NCBI RefSeq assembly: GCF_001590905.1
Contig: NZ_BCTT01000008.1
Span: forward strand, 1-64,000
Direction of reading: 5' to 3'
From: Serratia grimesii NBRC 13537
Lineage (GTDB): Bacteria > Pseudomonadota > Gammaproteobacteria > Enterobacterales > Enterobacteriaceae
Length of the DNA stretch: 64,000 nt
Position 1 is the first letter of the stretch. Each line of letters starts with the position of its first letter. Shown piece by piece: positions 12,721-21,863 of the stretch. Below the pieces are notes generated by a model. The model had not been told where the DNA came from. It did not search any database and saw only the letters and a program-made list of their open reading frames with translations. The position numbers and the translations under genes were made by a program.

Positions 12721-12751
12721 AACAGCGGGGATTTCCCCGCTGTTTTTTTAT
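12721..12751 (+). terminator. valS terminator
   Basis: A perfect 10-bp stem, AACAGCGGGG (12721-12730) with CCCCGCTGTT (12735-12744), a 4-nt ATTT loop, and a T run. Confidence 0.92.
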
Positions 12752-12792
12752 CGCCGTTGCATCCGGCCCGCTTAAGATGTTATTACAAAGCC

Positions 12793-12906
12793 TACCCTAT
12801 AGCTTTCAAGTTGCAGCCAGGCGCCCAGCTCGCTCATCCCCAGGCGCTTACTCAGGTAAGTAACTGGGGAGGTAACAACGCTGCAACTTGAAAGATGACG
12901 GGTATA
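12793..12906. repeat. ERIC element 2 (about 114 bp, shortened)
   Basis: It begins TACCCTATAGCTTTCAAG and ends GATGACGGGTATA. Both core motifs (CCCCAGGCGCTTA and AGTAACTGGGG) are present, but about 12 bp are missing relative to the full element. It lies between valS and the GNAT gene and its end again forms TATAAT with the flank (12905-12910). Confidence 0.85.
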
Positions 12907-12998
12907 TAATGCTGCATGGACGCCGCCGGGAAATAACTCCGGTGCGTTTTGTGTTGCGATAAAAACGAATGTGGTTCCCTTTAATGGCGAGTGTAAAC

Positions 12999-13502
12999 AT
13001 GACAACAGCAACCCCAGTACGTCTTCTGGTGCGCCCAATAACGGCTGATGATAATGCCGCTATTGCTAATGTCATTCGCGAAGTCTCCGCCGAACACGGT
13101 CTGACGGCGGACAAAGGCTATACCGTTTCTGACCCCAATCTGGACGTCTTGTATCAACTCTATAGCCTGCCGCGCAGCGCGTATTGGGTGATAGAAGTGG
13201 ATGGTCAGATTGCCGGTGGCGGCGGTGTTGCACCACTGCAAGGCGGTGAAGACGATATTTGCGAATTACAGAAAATGTATTTCCTGCCGCTGTTGCGCGG
13301 CCAGGGCCTGGCAAAACGCCTGGCGCTGCAAGCACTGGAGTTCGCCCGTCAACAGGGCTTCCGCTGTTGTTATTTAGAAACTACCGCCAGCCTGACGCAG
13401 GCCATCGGCCTGTATGAGCATTTGGGCTTTGAGCATATCGACCAGGCGATGGGCACCACCGGCCACGTCGACTGCGAAGTCACCATGCTGAAGACCCTGT
13501 GA
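12999..13502 (+). CDS. yjgM: GNAT-family N-acetyltransferase, YjgM-like
   Basis: 167 aa from ATG 12999, the length of E. coli YjgM. The open frame extends to 12969 but that start lacks a ribosome site. The acetyl-CoA-binding motif A is [13 protein letters not shown] (Q/RxxGxG/A type), followed by [13 protein letters not shown] and the C-terminal [13 protein letters not shown]. The substrate is unknown. Its position between valS and miaE/rraB agrees with yjgM in other enterics. Confidence 0.85.
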   Translation: MTTATPVRLLVRPITADDNAAIANVIREVSAEHGLTADKGYTVSDPNLDVLYQLYSLPRSAYWVIEVDGQIAGGGGVAPLQGGEDDICELQKMYFLPLLRGQGLAKRLALQALEFARQQGFRCCYLETTASLTQAIGLYEHLGFEHIDQAMGTTGHVDCEVTMLKTL

Positions 13503-13544
13503 TCAGCGTTTACTGTTCGGCCCGAGATACCCGGGCCTAGCGCA

Positions 13545-13587
13545 CCGAAGGGGCGCTCCGGCAGCCAAGGCTGCTACGCCCCTTCGG
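13545..13587. repeat. REP-like palindromic element
   Basis: CCGAAGGGGCG (13545-13555) pairs with CGCCCCTTCGG (13577-13587). Inside it is a second palindrome, GCAGCCAAGGCTGC. It lies between convergent genes (yjgM and the acyltransferase) and may stop transcription from both sides, although no T run follows. Confidence 0.7.
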
Positions 13588-13659
13588 CACGCTCTCCCTA
13601 ATAACAAACATTGCCCGTCTTCTGAGAGAACACATAAGTGATCTCTTTTCTTATCCAGC

Positions 13660-14688
13660 CTACCCCACCTTCTGCACCCTCTTCATCACTCCGCCCTTGA
13701 TAGCCAACTCAATCCGGCTCAGCACCAGGCTGGTCAGGTATGACACCACAATCAATAACAGCAGGATCAGCGGCGTATAGCGCGGCGCAAAGATCAGCTT
13801 TTGAGTGAAGTAATAGCAATAGAAACTGTGGGTCAGCCACATGTACATCGAATGCTTGCCCAACTCACCCACAACCCGATTCACCGTGCTACCCAGGCCG
13901 TCAGCGGTATTCATCAACGCGATAATAAACAGCGGTGTCACCAGCAGCAGCCCAGGGTTATGAGCAACGATAAACACCGCCACTGTCACCATCAGTAAAA
14001 TCAGCGGGTGTGTACGGCTTAGAGTAACGATCAGCTTCGCCAGCCACGTGTTTGCCGGCATTTTCTGGCTACGGCCAAACACCATGCCAAAGCCGAAAGG
14101 CAACAGCCAGGTGCAATATTCGATTAGCACCTCCGGTGCCCAAGCAAAATACTGCAACCCTTTGCCACACACTGCCGCCAACACCAGCAGCCCCAGCAAT
14201 GGATAGGTATTGAGCCGCGACAACAGTGGCAGAGAAAGCACATACAAAACGTAAAGTTTAAAGAACCACCACTCGCTGTTATAAGTGGATTTAAGACCAA
14301 TCAGGTTTTCGAAAAACAGCGATGGGGAAAGGGTATACCTTTCTCCCGGAAAGAAAATGATGCCAATCGGCACAAAGATAAACAGCACTATCCAGTAGTT
14401 GATATATAAGTTCTTCAGCTTCCCCCAAATATATTTAAGCGAGATTTGTTTTTTAAGCGAGAATCCATAACCCGATAAAAACAGGAACATCGACACGCAA
14501 ATCTTGCCGAACAGGCCAAGGTACATCTCAATGTCGACGCGGTTAACAATATGATAGATCGGGATATCCGGGCTAATTCGCAGAGGGTAGGCAAACAGGT
14601 GATGGACCAACATCAAAATGATGGCAATCCCTTTTAAATAATTAGACTTATTAATCGAAATTTCCATATTTCTTAATATCTTATCCAA
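13660..14688 (-). CDS. Membrane acyltransferase family 3 (OafA/YrhL-like)
   Basis: 342 aa with about ten hydrophobic helices. The N-terminus has SNYLKGIAIILMLVHHLF, the arrangement of the acyltransferase-3 family in which a His in the first helix is part of the active site. Relatives O-acetylate polysaccharides or antibiotics; the substrate here cannot be told. The start could be ATG 14688 or the Met at residue 8 (EISINKS). The gene is flanked upstream by more than 300 bp of AT-rich DNA and breaks the conserved yjgM-miaE order, so it was probably gained. Confidence 0.75.
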   Translation of the reverse strand: MDKILRNMEISINKSNYLKGIAIILMLVHHLFAYPLRISPDIPIYHIVNRVDIEMYLGLFGKICVSMFLFLSGYGFSLKKQISLKYIWGKLKNLYINYWIVLFIFVPIGIIFFPGERYTLSPSLFFENLIGLKSTYNSEWWFFKLYVLYVLSLPLLSRLNTYPLLGLLVLAAVCGKGLQYFAWAPEVLIEYCTWLLPFGFGMVFGRSQKMPANTWLAKLIVTLSRTHPLILLMVTVAVFIVAHNPGLLLVTPLFIIALMNTADGLGSTVNRVVGELGKHSMYMWLTHSFYCYYFTQKLIFAPRYTPLILLLLIVVSYLTSLVLSRIELAIKGGVMKRVQKVG

Positions 14689-15020
14689 TAATAGAGGGAT
14701 TCATCATATAGCAGCATTTTTACTCTGACACTCTCTTTCCTGATCGGATAAGTCTCATATTTAATATTCCGTTAAGAAACAATGTGCCAATTCTTTATAA
14801 AACCGCACTCCCGCCGCATCAGCATACACATGCAAAAAATCAAAGATAAAATATTAATATAGTTATCCTGTTAATATTTCATAAAAATCAAAATGATAGT
14901 TAATTTTAAAAATAAATTTTGTGATATTCATTAATAAATTAACGATTACAAATTGACCTCCTGCCCGCTTACGATACTCTGCCAGAACAGGCTCATGCCG
15001 CAATCGCACAGGGAGCAGTC
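14689..15020. other. AT-rich divergent intergenic region
   Basis: About 330 bp upstream of both the acyltransferase and the GMC oxidoreductase gene, very AT-rich around 14850-14950. No coding sequence. It probably carries two divergent promoters and has the composition expected of an H-NS target. I cannot assign precise -35/-10 boxes. Confidence 0.5.
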
Positions 15021-16628
15021 ATGTCGGAAAACGCTTTTGATTACATCATTGTCGGCGCAGGTTCCGCCGGCTGCGTCTTGGCAGCACAGTTGATCCGCCG
15101 TACCCAGGCGCGAGTACTGCTGCTGGAAGCCGGTGGTGACGACAATAATCTATTCATCAAGATGCCAGCTGGCGTGGCGAAGATCATCGCCAAGAAAAGC
15201 TGGCCGTATGAGACCGAACCGGAGCCACACGCCAACAACCGGCGTATGCAGATAGCCCAAGGCAAGGTGCTGGGTGGCAGCAGTTCGGTCAACGGTATGA
15301 TCTACATTCGTGGCCAGCGGCAGGATTATGACGAATGGGCCGAACGTTATGGCTGCGTCGGCTGGGGCTACCAAGACGTGCTGCCCTACTTCAAACGTGC
15401 CGAGGCCAACGAAAGCCTGTCGGATGCCTATCACGGTGGCGAAGGGCTGCTGCCGGTCAGCGAGAACCGCTACCGTCACCCGCTTAGCATGGCGTTTATC
15501 CGCGCGGGCCAAGAGCTGGATCTACCCTACCGTAATGATTTCAACGGCGACAGCCAGCACGGTGTCGGCTTCTACCAAACCACCACCCACAACGGCGAGC
15601 GCGCCAGCACCGCACGCACCTACCTGAAAGCAGTGCGCAACGAGCAACGCTTGGTCGTGAAGCTCAATGCGCTGGTGCACCGCGTGGTATTCGACAACAA
15701 CGTCGCCACCGGCGTGGTGTACAGCCAAAATGGCGGTGCCGAAGTCACTGCATATGCGGCAAAAGAGGTGATTCTCAGCGCCGGCGCCGTAGGATCGCCG
15801 AAGCTCCTGATGTTGTCCGGTATTGGGCCACGCGAACATCTGCAACAGTTGGGCATCGAACCGCGCGCGGATCTGCCAGTCGGCAAGAACTTCCACGATC
15901 ACCTGCATATGTCGATCAACGTCAGTACCCGCGACCCTATCAGTCTGTACGGTGCCGATCGCGGCCTGCAAGCGTTGCGCCACGGTACCGAATGGCTGGC
16001 ATTTCGCAGTGGCGTACTGAGCTCCAACGTGCTCGAAGGCGCTGCCTTCACTGACAGCCTGGGCGACAGCCGACCGGATGTGCAAATCCACTTCCTGCCG
16101 ATGCTCGACAGCTGGGACGATGTACCCGGCGAACCTTTACCTAATATCCACGGCTTCACGCTGAAGGTTGGCTATCTGCAACCCAAAGCACGCGGCGAAG
16201 TTCTGCTACGCAGCCGCGATCCACGCGATCCGGTGAAACTGCATGCCAACTACCTCGGTCATCCGGAAGATCTGGCCGGCAGCGTGCGCGCAGTGAAGTT
16301 TGGCCTGCGCTTCCTACAAACCGCCGCCCTCAAACCGATCATCAAAGATCTACTGATGCCGCAGCCGGCATGGCTGAACGATGAAGCACAGTTGGAAGAG
16401 TTCGTGCGCAACTTCTGCAAGACGGTGTATCACCCGGTGGGCAGTTGCCGCATGGGGCAATCCCCACAGGACTCGGTCACCGACTTACAGCTCAAAGTGC
16501 ACGGTTTTGAACGGCTGCGGGTGATCGACTGTTCGGTGATGCCGCAGGTGACCAGCGGCAATACCAATGCGCCGACCATTATGCTGGCAGAGAAAGCCGT
16601 AGATATCTTGCTGGGCACACCGGAATAA
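15021..16628 (+). CDS. GMC-family FAD-dependent oxidoreductase (choline dehydrogenase-like)
   Basis: 535 aa. The N-terminus carries the FAD dinucleotide-binding fold (DYIIVGAGSAGCVLAAQL), followed by the GMC signature 1 region (GKVLGGSSSVNGMIYIRG) and signature 2 (GAVGSPKLLMLSGIGP). The catalytic His lies in YHPVGSCRMG and the C-terminal FAD segment in MPQVTSGNTNAPTIMLAEK. It is shorter than, and not next to, the betaine genes, so an alcohol dehydrogenase with another substrate is likely. It converges on miaE. Confidence 0.85.
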   Translation: MSENAFDYIIVGAGSAGCVLAAQLIRRTQARVLLLEAGGDDNNLFIKMPAGVAKIIAKKSWPYETEPEPHANNRRMQIAQGKVLGGSSSVNGMIYIRGQRQDYDEWAERYGCVGWGYQDVLPYFKRAEANESLSDAYHGGEGLLPVSENRYRHPLSMAFIRAGQELDLPYRNDFNGDSQHGVGFYQTTTHNGERASTARTYLKAVRNEQRLVVKLNALVHRVVFDNNVATGVVYSQNGGAEVTAYAAKEVILSAGAVGSPKLLMLSGIGPREHLQQLGIEPRADLPVGKNFHDHLHMSINVSTRDPISLYGADRGLQALRHGTEWLAFRSGVLSSNVLEGAAFTDSLGDSRPDVQIHFLPMLDSWDDVPGEPLPNIHGFTLKVGYLQPKARGEVLLRSRDPRDPVKLHANYLGHPEDLAGSVRAVKFGLRFLQTAALKPIIKDLLMPQPAWLNDEAQLEEFVRNFCKTVYHPVGSCRMGQSPQDSVTDLQLKVHGFERLRVIDCSVMPQVTSGNTNAPTIMLAEKAVDILLGTPE

Positions 16629-16651
16629 AACACGCCACGGATGCCCAGCTA

Positions 16652-17416
16652 TCAGGCGATAGCGGGCACACCGCTGTGGAAACGGAACTCGCTGTCTGGG
16701 GTCTGGATCAGTGCCGCTTCGATACGGCCAAAATGAGCCACCCGTTCGCTGATATCGCCACCGGCAATCTGTTCGGCTAGCGTCAGGTAATCCTGATAAT
16801 GGCGCGCTTCAGAGCGCAGCAGTGAAACGTAGAAACGGTTTAATTCGTCGTCCAGATGCGGCGCCAGGCGGGCAAAACGTTCGCAGGAGCGCGCTTCGAT
16901 ATACGCACCACAAATCAGTTTATCAATCAGCGTCGCCGGATCGTGGGTGCGGATCTCACGGATCATGCCTTTAGCATAGCGACTGGCGGTGATCTTCTTA
17001 TACGGGATCTGCCGTGCCAGCATGATCTCCAGCACCTGAGAAAAGTGGTGGAGCTCTTCTTTGATCAACAACACCATCTTGTCCGCCAGATCCTGACCAT
17101 AGGCCGAGCCGTTTTTTGGCAGGATCTTGCGGGTGAAATTGTTCTGCTGAAACAGGGCTTCCGGCACGCCCTGCGCTTCATGCAGAAACGCCTCATAGGG
17201 CCTGAGGAGTGCCAGTAACGCGTCACCACTCTCTTTGTCTGCTACATAGCGGCGGATCAGCCACATGCCGGTCTGCGCAGCTTTTAGCTCGCATACCATA
17301 TGGTCAGTCAGCAACAGCGGCAGATTTTCTGGGCGGCGCGCAGCATCAATCCAGGCGTCTGGGGTTTCACAGTGCAGGAAGTTTAAAATAGGGGCTAACA
17401 GAGATTGGTATTTCAT
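16652..17416 (-). CDS. miaE: tRNA-(ms2io6A)-hydroxylase
   Basis: 254 aa. A diiron monooxygenase that hydroxylates ms2i6A at position 37 of tRNAs reading U-starting codons. The ferritin-like metal ligands are visible in KEELHHFSQVLE and SEARHYQDYL, with a further Glu in EARSCERFARL. E. coli K-12 lacks this gene, while Salmonella and Serratia have it. It is followed (minus strand, upstream) by rraB at a 54-bp distance, probably one transcript rraB-miaE. Confidence 0.93.
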   Translation of the reverse strand: MKYQSLLAPILNFLHCETPDAWIDAARRPENLPLLLTDHMVCELKAAQTGMWLIRRYVADKESGDALLALLRPYEAFLHEAQGVPEALFQQNNFTRKILPKNGSAYGQDLADKMVLLIKEELHHFSQVLEIMLARQIPYKKITASRYAKGMIREIRTHDPATLIDKLICGAYIEARSCERFARLAPHLDDELNRFYVSLLRSEARHYQDYLTLAEQIAGGDISERVAHFGRIEAALIQTPDSEFRFHSGVPAIA

Positions 17417-17470
17417 GTCATTTATCAGGGGCCAACAAGCGCTGGCCCACAGGAATTAAGCAGAAGTTAA

Positions 17471-17899
17471 TTAATGACGTTTACCGTCGTCGTCTTCGTC
17501 GATGAAGTCACCGTCTTCTTCATCATCGTCACCTTCTTCGCCGTTCGGATCTTCGAAGTAAGTGCCCCAGCCGTCGTAGTTAACGCCGCAACGTGCCGCC
17601 AGCGCGACCAGTTGCTCAACCTGAGTGTCGATCAGTTCGGCCTTCAGGCTGACTTCGCTGATTACGTCACAACACATCACCAGGGTACCGTCTTCCACTT
17701 CCAGCTCTTCGGCGTCAGTCACTTCGTAGCCTAACTTGAAGGCTTCGACAGCGGCTTTCTCCAGCACTTCAAACTTTTCGGCAGAGAAATGGTGTTCGAT
17801 GGTGTAGAGCGCCTCTGGATCGCTGCCGTCTTCCAGCAGTTCTTCGATGATCAGGCGGGTCTCTTCACGTTGTTCGTCTAGCTGTTCGCTGTTTGCCAT
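17471..17899 (-). CDS. rraB: Regulator of RNase E activity B
   Basis: 142 aa (E. coli 138). RraB binds the C-terminal scaffold of RNase E and changes degradosome composition. Typical features are the N-terminal [20 protein letters not shown], the [14 protein letters not shown] strand, and a very acidic C-terminal tail ([19 protein letters not shown]). It is divergent from argI. Confidence 0.95.
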   Translation of the reverse strand: MANSEQLDEQREETRLIIEELLEDGSDPEALYTIEHHFSAEKFEVLEKAAVEAFKLGYEVTDAEELEVEDGTLVMCCDVISEVSLKAELIDTQVEQLVALAARCGVNYDGWGTYFEDPNGEEGDDDEEDGDFIDEDDDGKRH

Positions 17900-18000
17900 G
17901 CCTATATCCTCAAGTCAAATGGCCTGTATTCCTTCTATTTTCACACACCGTCGGCATTGCTTCCACGATAAACGTGAAAGATTTCCATTCCGGGCTTGAA

Positions 18001-18039
18001 ATTGAATATTCATACATATAAAGTGAATTTAAATTCAAT
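18001..18039. promoter_or_regulatory. Tandem ARG boxes of argI
   Basis: Box 1 (18001-18018) is TGAAT-attc-ATACA and box 2 (18022-18039) is TGAAT-ttaa-ATTCA. They are separated by exactly 3 bp, the spacing required for one ArgR hexamer. They lie 24 bp before the argI start and probably cover the promoter, as in E. coli argI. Confidence 0.88.
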
Positions 18040-18062
18040 TTAAGCGATAAGGATATACGGCA

Positions 18063-19082
18063 ATGAGTAGCATAAACCCGTTCTACAAACGTCACTTCCT
18101 GAGGTTAATGGATTTCACCCCGGCAGAACTGCAGATGCTGTTGCAACTGTCCGCCGATTTGAAGCAGGCCAAGAAGCAAGGCAAGGAAACTCGTCATTTG
18201 CAGGGCAAAAACATCGCGCTCATCTTCGAAAAAGACTCGACCCGTACACGATGCTCTTTCGAAGTTGCCGCTTTCGATCAAGGCGCTCAGGTCACCTATC
18301 TCGGCCCGAGTGGCAGTCAGATCGGCCACAAAGAATCGATGAAAGACACTGCCCGCGTGCTGGGCCGCATGTATGACGGTATTCAATACCGCGGTTACGG
18401 TCAGCACCTGGTAGAAACCTTGGCAAATCATGCCGGCGTACCGGTGTGGAATGGGCTGACCAATGAATTCCACCCAACCCAGTTATTGGCGGATCTGCTC
18501 ACGGTGCAGGAACACCTGCCGGGCAAGCCACTCAATGAGGTGAAGTTCGCCTATCTCGGCGATACCCGCAACAATATGGGCAATACCCTGCTGGAGGCCG
18601 CAGCCTTGGCAGGCATGGATCTGCGTCTGGTAGCACCAAAGGCATGTTGGCCACAGGCAGACTTGGTGGCAGAGTGCCAGGCATTAGCGCAGAAGACCGG
18701 TGCGAAGATCACCCTGACTGAAGACATCGCCGAAGGGGTAAAAGATGCAGATTTCCTCTATACCGACGTGTGGGTGTCGATGGGGGAACCAAAAGAAACC
18801 TGGCAGGAGCGTATCGCCCTGCTTAAGCCATATCAGGTCAATATGGCGATGGTGAAACTGACCGGCAACCCGAACGTCAAATTCCTTCACTGCCTGCCGG
18901 CATTTCACGACGACCAAACCACACTTGGCAAGCAAATGGCCGAACAATACGGGCTGCACGGCGGCATGGAAGTCACCGATGATGTGTTCGAATCGGCGCA
19001 CAGCGTCGTGTTCGATCAGGCAGAGAACCGTCTGCACACCATCAAAGCAGTGATGGTCGCCACCTTAAGCGAATCCCTTTAA
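18063..19082 (+). CDS. argI: Anabolic ornithine carbamoyltransferase
   Basis: 339 aa (E. coli ArgI 334). It joins carbamoyl phosphate to ornithine giving citrulline for arginine synthesis. The carbamoyl-phosphate loop is [11 protein letters not shown], and the ornithine-binding Cys loop is [11 protein letters not shown] call this copy anabolic because of the ARG boxes upstream and the synteny with rraB. The second copy, inside the arc operon, is catabolic. The two share long identical protein stretches, such as the 20 residues of [20 protein letters not shown], while their codons differ. Confidence 0.96.
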   Translation: MSSINPFYKRHFLRLMDFTPAELQMLLQLSADLKQAKKQGKETRHLQGKNIALIFEKDSTRTRCSFEVAAFDQGAQVTYLGPSGSQIGHKESMKDTARVLGRMYDGIQYRGYGQHLVETLANHAGVPVWNGLTNEFHPTQLLADLLTVQEHLPGKPLNEVKFAYLGDTRNNMGNTLLEAAALAGMDLRLVAPKACWPQADLVAECQALAQKTGAKITLTEDIAEGVKDADFLYTDVWVSMGEPKETWQERIALLKPYQVNMAMVKLTGNPNVKFLHCLPAFHDDQTTLGKQMAEQYGLHGGMEVTDDVFESAHSVVFDQAENRLHTIKAVMVATLSESL

Positions 19083-19471
19083 CGATTGACTCCCCCAATA
19101 GGGGTGGGCTTTCTCGCCACCCCAGCCCCAACCGATTAACTATCCCACTCTGTCTCGTTGTATTGCAGATTTTTATGCACCCGACGTACATAACCTCTCC
19201 ACCCTCAGGGAAATGCACTGTGCTAATACCTTGTTTATCCTCTTGGAATAAAATAGAAGCCCGCTGCGTCACAAAAATAAAAACCCATTATCCGTTACCG
19301 ACGGGAATAAAAATTCAAAAGAAATTGAGTGCACCAGGATATTAATAACCTGTAAATGCATAACTACGCCAGCCATCCGATAAAACCAAGCAATTACAAT
19401 AAATTAAGTCACTCACCTTTAAGGTGAACTTGCTTTATTTTTGGATAATTAACGCGATAGATGCGTATTAA

Positions 19472-19489
19472 TTCATTTTGATAAATGAA
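19472..19489. promoter_or_regulatory. Palindrome A upstream of arcA
   Basis: TTCATTT and AAATGAA are perfect 7-bp arms around TGAT. The right arm is part of ATAAATGAAAT, an 11-mer repeated at 19624-19634. It is a candidate operator for an ArgR-type protein. Confidence 0.4.
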
Positions 19490-19552
19490 ATTTCCAATAA
19501 AACAATGACGCTAATCAATTGATAATCCTTTTCATTTTTCGCGCCCTCTCAA

Positions 19553-19568
19553 TGTGACACCCATCACA
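19553..19568. promoter_or_regulatory. CRP-cAMP binding site upstream of arcA
   Basis: TGTGA-CACCCA-TCACA fits the consensus TGTGA-N6-TCACA perfectly, with A-rich flanks on the right (AAAAC). It is centred about 128 bp before the arcA start codon, suggesting catabolite control of arginine breakdown. Confidence 0.7.
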
Positions 19569-19629
19569 AAACAACCGGAAGCAATGTTTATTATCAGCGG
19601 CAACGGCACTGCACCCATTCTCAATAAAT

Positions 19630-19647
19630 GAAATAAACCTTTATTTC
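19630..19647. promoter_or_regulatory. Palindrome B upstream of arcA
   Basis: GAAATAAA-CC-TTTATTTC, perfect 8-bp arms, 41 bp before the arcA ATG. It overlaps the second copy of the 11-mer ATAAATGAAAT. It is a likely operator or promoter element. Confidence 0.45.
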
Positions 19648-19688
19648 GTTTTGTTCGATGTTACCTAAATCTGATAATAGGAAATGAC

Positions 19689-20909
19689 ATGGATAAGAAT
19701 TATGTAGGTTCTGAAATAGGCCAGCTGCGCAGCGTTATGCTTCACCGACCTAATTTAAGTTTAAAGCGATTAACCCCATCAAACTGTCAGGAATTATTAT
19801 TCGACGACGTATTGTCCGTAGAACGTGCCGGTGCGGAACACGATATTTTTGCGCAAACATTGCGTGCACAGAATGTCGAAGTTTTGCTGCTGACCGATCT
19901 GCTGACCGAAACCATGAGCATTCCCGCGGCTAAGCAGTGGTTGTTGTCAGCGCAGGTTTCTGACTTCCGTCTGGGGCCGTCGCTCGCCGCCGACATTCGC
20001 GGCTGGCTGGGTGATTTACCCGACCGCCAATTGGCGCGTCATATGACCGGCGGCCTGACATATGAGGAAGTGCCGGCCAGCTTCAGTAATATGGTGGTTG
20101 ATACGCATCAGGGCACCGACTTTATTATGAAGCCGTTACCTAATCATTTGTTCACCCGTGATACCTCATGCTGGATATATAACGGCGTGTCGATTAATCC
20201 AATGGCCAAACCCGCGCGCCAGCGTGAAACAAATAACCTGCGCGCTATCTATAAATGGCACCCGTATTTTGCGAATGGCAATTTCACCACCTATTTTGGC
20301 GATGAGGAACGTAATTACGATCATGCCACATTGGAAGGCGGCGACGTTTTGGTCATTGGTCGTGGCGCCGTATTAATCGGCATGTCGGAGCGCACTACGC
20401 CGCAAGGGGTCGAATTCCTGGCGCAGGCACTGTTCAAATCCCATCAGGCGGAGCGGGTCATCGCTCTGGAATTGCCAAAACACCGTTCTTGTATGCACCT
20501 GGATACCGTCATGACTCATATCAATCTGGATACTTTCTCGGTTTATCCAGAAGTGGTGCGTAAAGAAGCGCAGTGTTGGACGCTAACGCCGGACGGCAAA
20601 GGTGGCTTGCATCGCCAACAGGAAAAACACTTCCTGACCGCTATCGAGCGCGCGCTGGGTATCAGTCAGGTGCAACTCATTACCACCGGCGGCGACAGCT
20701 TCGAGGCCGAACGCGAACAGTGGAATGACGCCAACAACGTTCTCACCATCCGGCCTGGCGTGGTGGTCGGCTACGAACGCAACACCTGGACCAACGAAAA
20801 ATACGACAAAGCCGGCATCACCGTCCTGCCGATCCCCGGCGATGAGCTGGGCCGTGGCCGCGGTGGCGCACGCTGTATGAGCTGCCCGTTAGAACGCGAC
20901 GACATCTGA
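19689..20909 (+). CDS. arcA: Arginine deiminase
   Basis: 406 aa, standard length. It hydrolyses arginine to citrulline and ammonia, the first step of the ADI pathway. The catalytic Cys is Cys396 in GGARCMSCP; other active-site segments are [14 protein letters not shown] and [13 protein letters not shown] 19689 has AGGA 5-6 nt upstream. It is the first gene of arcA-arcC-arcB-arcD with short gaps (21, 18 and 90 bp). The name must not be confused with the redox regulator ArcA. Confidence 0.97.
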   Translation: MDKNYVGSEIGQLRSVMLHRPNLSLKRLTPSNCQELLFDDVLSVERAGAEHDIFAQTLRAQNVEVLLLTDLLTETMSIPAAKQWLLSAQVSDFRLGPSLAADIRGWLGDLPDRQLARHMTGGLTYEEVPASFSNMVVDTHQGTDFIMKPLPNHLFTRDTSCWIYNGVSINPMAKPARQRETNNLRAIYKWHPYFANGNFTTYFGDEERNYDHATLEGGDVLVIGRGAVLIGMSERTTPQGVEFLAQALFKSHQAERVIALELPKHRSCMHLDTVMTHINLDTFSVYPEVVRKEAQCWTLTPDGKGGLHRQQEKHFLTAIERALGISQVQLITTGGDSFEAEREQWNDANNVLTIRPGVVVGYERNTWTNEKYDKAGITVLPIPGDELGRGRGGARCMSCPLERDDI

Positions 20910-20930
20910 TCCCCCGACGGAGTAAACATC

Positions 20931-21845
20931 ATGACTAAACCCACAGTGGTGATTGCCCTGGGTGGGAACGCCCTGCTGCGCCGCGGAGAACCGCTTGAGG
21001 CGGATATCCAACGCCGCAACGTCCTGCTTGCCAGCCGCCAGATTGCGGCACTGACCGAAAGCTGGAACGTCGTACTGGTACACGGCAACGGCCCGCAGGT
21101 CGGTTTACTGGCACTGCAAAATAATGCCTATCCGCAGGTTGCCCCCTACCCGCTGGACGTACTGGGTGCGGAAAGCCAGGGCATGATCGGCTATCTGCTG
21201 CTACAGGAGCTTAAAAACTGCCTGCCAAAGCAACAGGTTAGCGCCCTGCTGACCCAGGTGGAGGTCGACCCTGACGACAGTGCCTTCGGCAACCCCAGCA
21301 AATACATCGGGCCGGTCTATGACCAGAAAAGTGCACTGGCACTAAGCCTGGAGAAAGGCTGGACGATCAAGCCAGACGGCAAATATTTCCGTCGCGTAGT
21401 GCCGTCACCGAAACCGCTCAACATCATCGAGACCGACGCGATTAACACCCTGATCGCCCAAAGGCATCTGGTGATCTGCGCCGGTGGTGGTGGCATCCCG
21501 GTGTTACGCCGTGAAGGTCGTCTGGAAGGCATTGAGGCCGTGATCGATAAAGATCTTTCCGCTGCGTTCCTGGCAGAGCAGATCAAGGCCGATGCACTGC
21601 TTATCCTCACCGACGCCGATGCCGTTTATCTCGGCTGGGGTACGCCACAACAACGCGCTTTGGACAAAGTCACGCCAGACGATCTGGCCGGCATCACCTT
21701 CGACGCTGGATCGATGGGACCGAAGATCTCGGCCGCCAGCCATTTTGTACGCTACGCCCAGGGCATCGCCGGCATCGGCGCGCTACAGGATGCCACCCGT
21801 ATCCTGGCCGGTGAGAAAGGCACGTTAATCACGCCAACGCTTTGA
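20931..21845 (+). CDS. arcC: Carbamate kinase
   Basis: 304 aa (family about 310). It transfers the phosphate of carbamoyl phosphate to ADP, the ATP-yielding step of the ADI pathway. It shows the amino-acid kinase fold with VVIALGGNALL at the N-terminus, VHGNGPQVG, CAGGGGIPV and LLILTDADAVYLGWG. It is placed between arcA and arcB, an order (A-C-B-D) found in several enterics. Confidence 0.97.
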   Translation: MTKPTVVIALGGNALLRRGEPLEADIQRRNVLLASRQIAALTESWNVVLVHGNGPQVGLLALQNNAYPQVAPYPLDVLGAESQGMIGYLLLQELKNCLPKQQVSALLTQVEVDPDDSAFGNPSKYIGPVYDQKSALALSLEKGWTIKPDGKYFRRVVPSPKPLNIIETDAINTLIAQRHLVICAGGGGIPVLRREGRLEGIEAVIDKDLSAAFLAEQIKADALLILTDADAVYLGWGTPQQRALDKVTPDDLAGITFDAGSMGPKISAASHFVRYAQGIAGIGALQDATRILAGEKGTLITPTL

Positions 21846-21863
21846 ACAGAGAGGAACAAGATT

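Larger units (their letters stand above)
19083..19688. other. argI-arcA intergenic region with regulatory elements
   Basis: About 600 bp without a gene. A GC-rich hairpin GGGGTGG/CCACCCC near 19098-19121 follows argI and may end its transcript. The AT-rich right half contains a CRP site and two palindromes, listed separately. No FNR/ANR consensus TTGAT-N4-ATCAA is visible, unlike many ADI operons. Confidence 0.6.

Noticed and set aside
19083-19688. FNR/ANR site for the ADI operon
   Set aside because: Searched for TTGAT-N4-ATCAA and close forms; only unrelated TTGAT and ATCAA pieces with wrong spacing are present.
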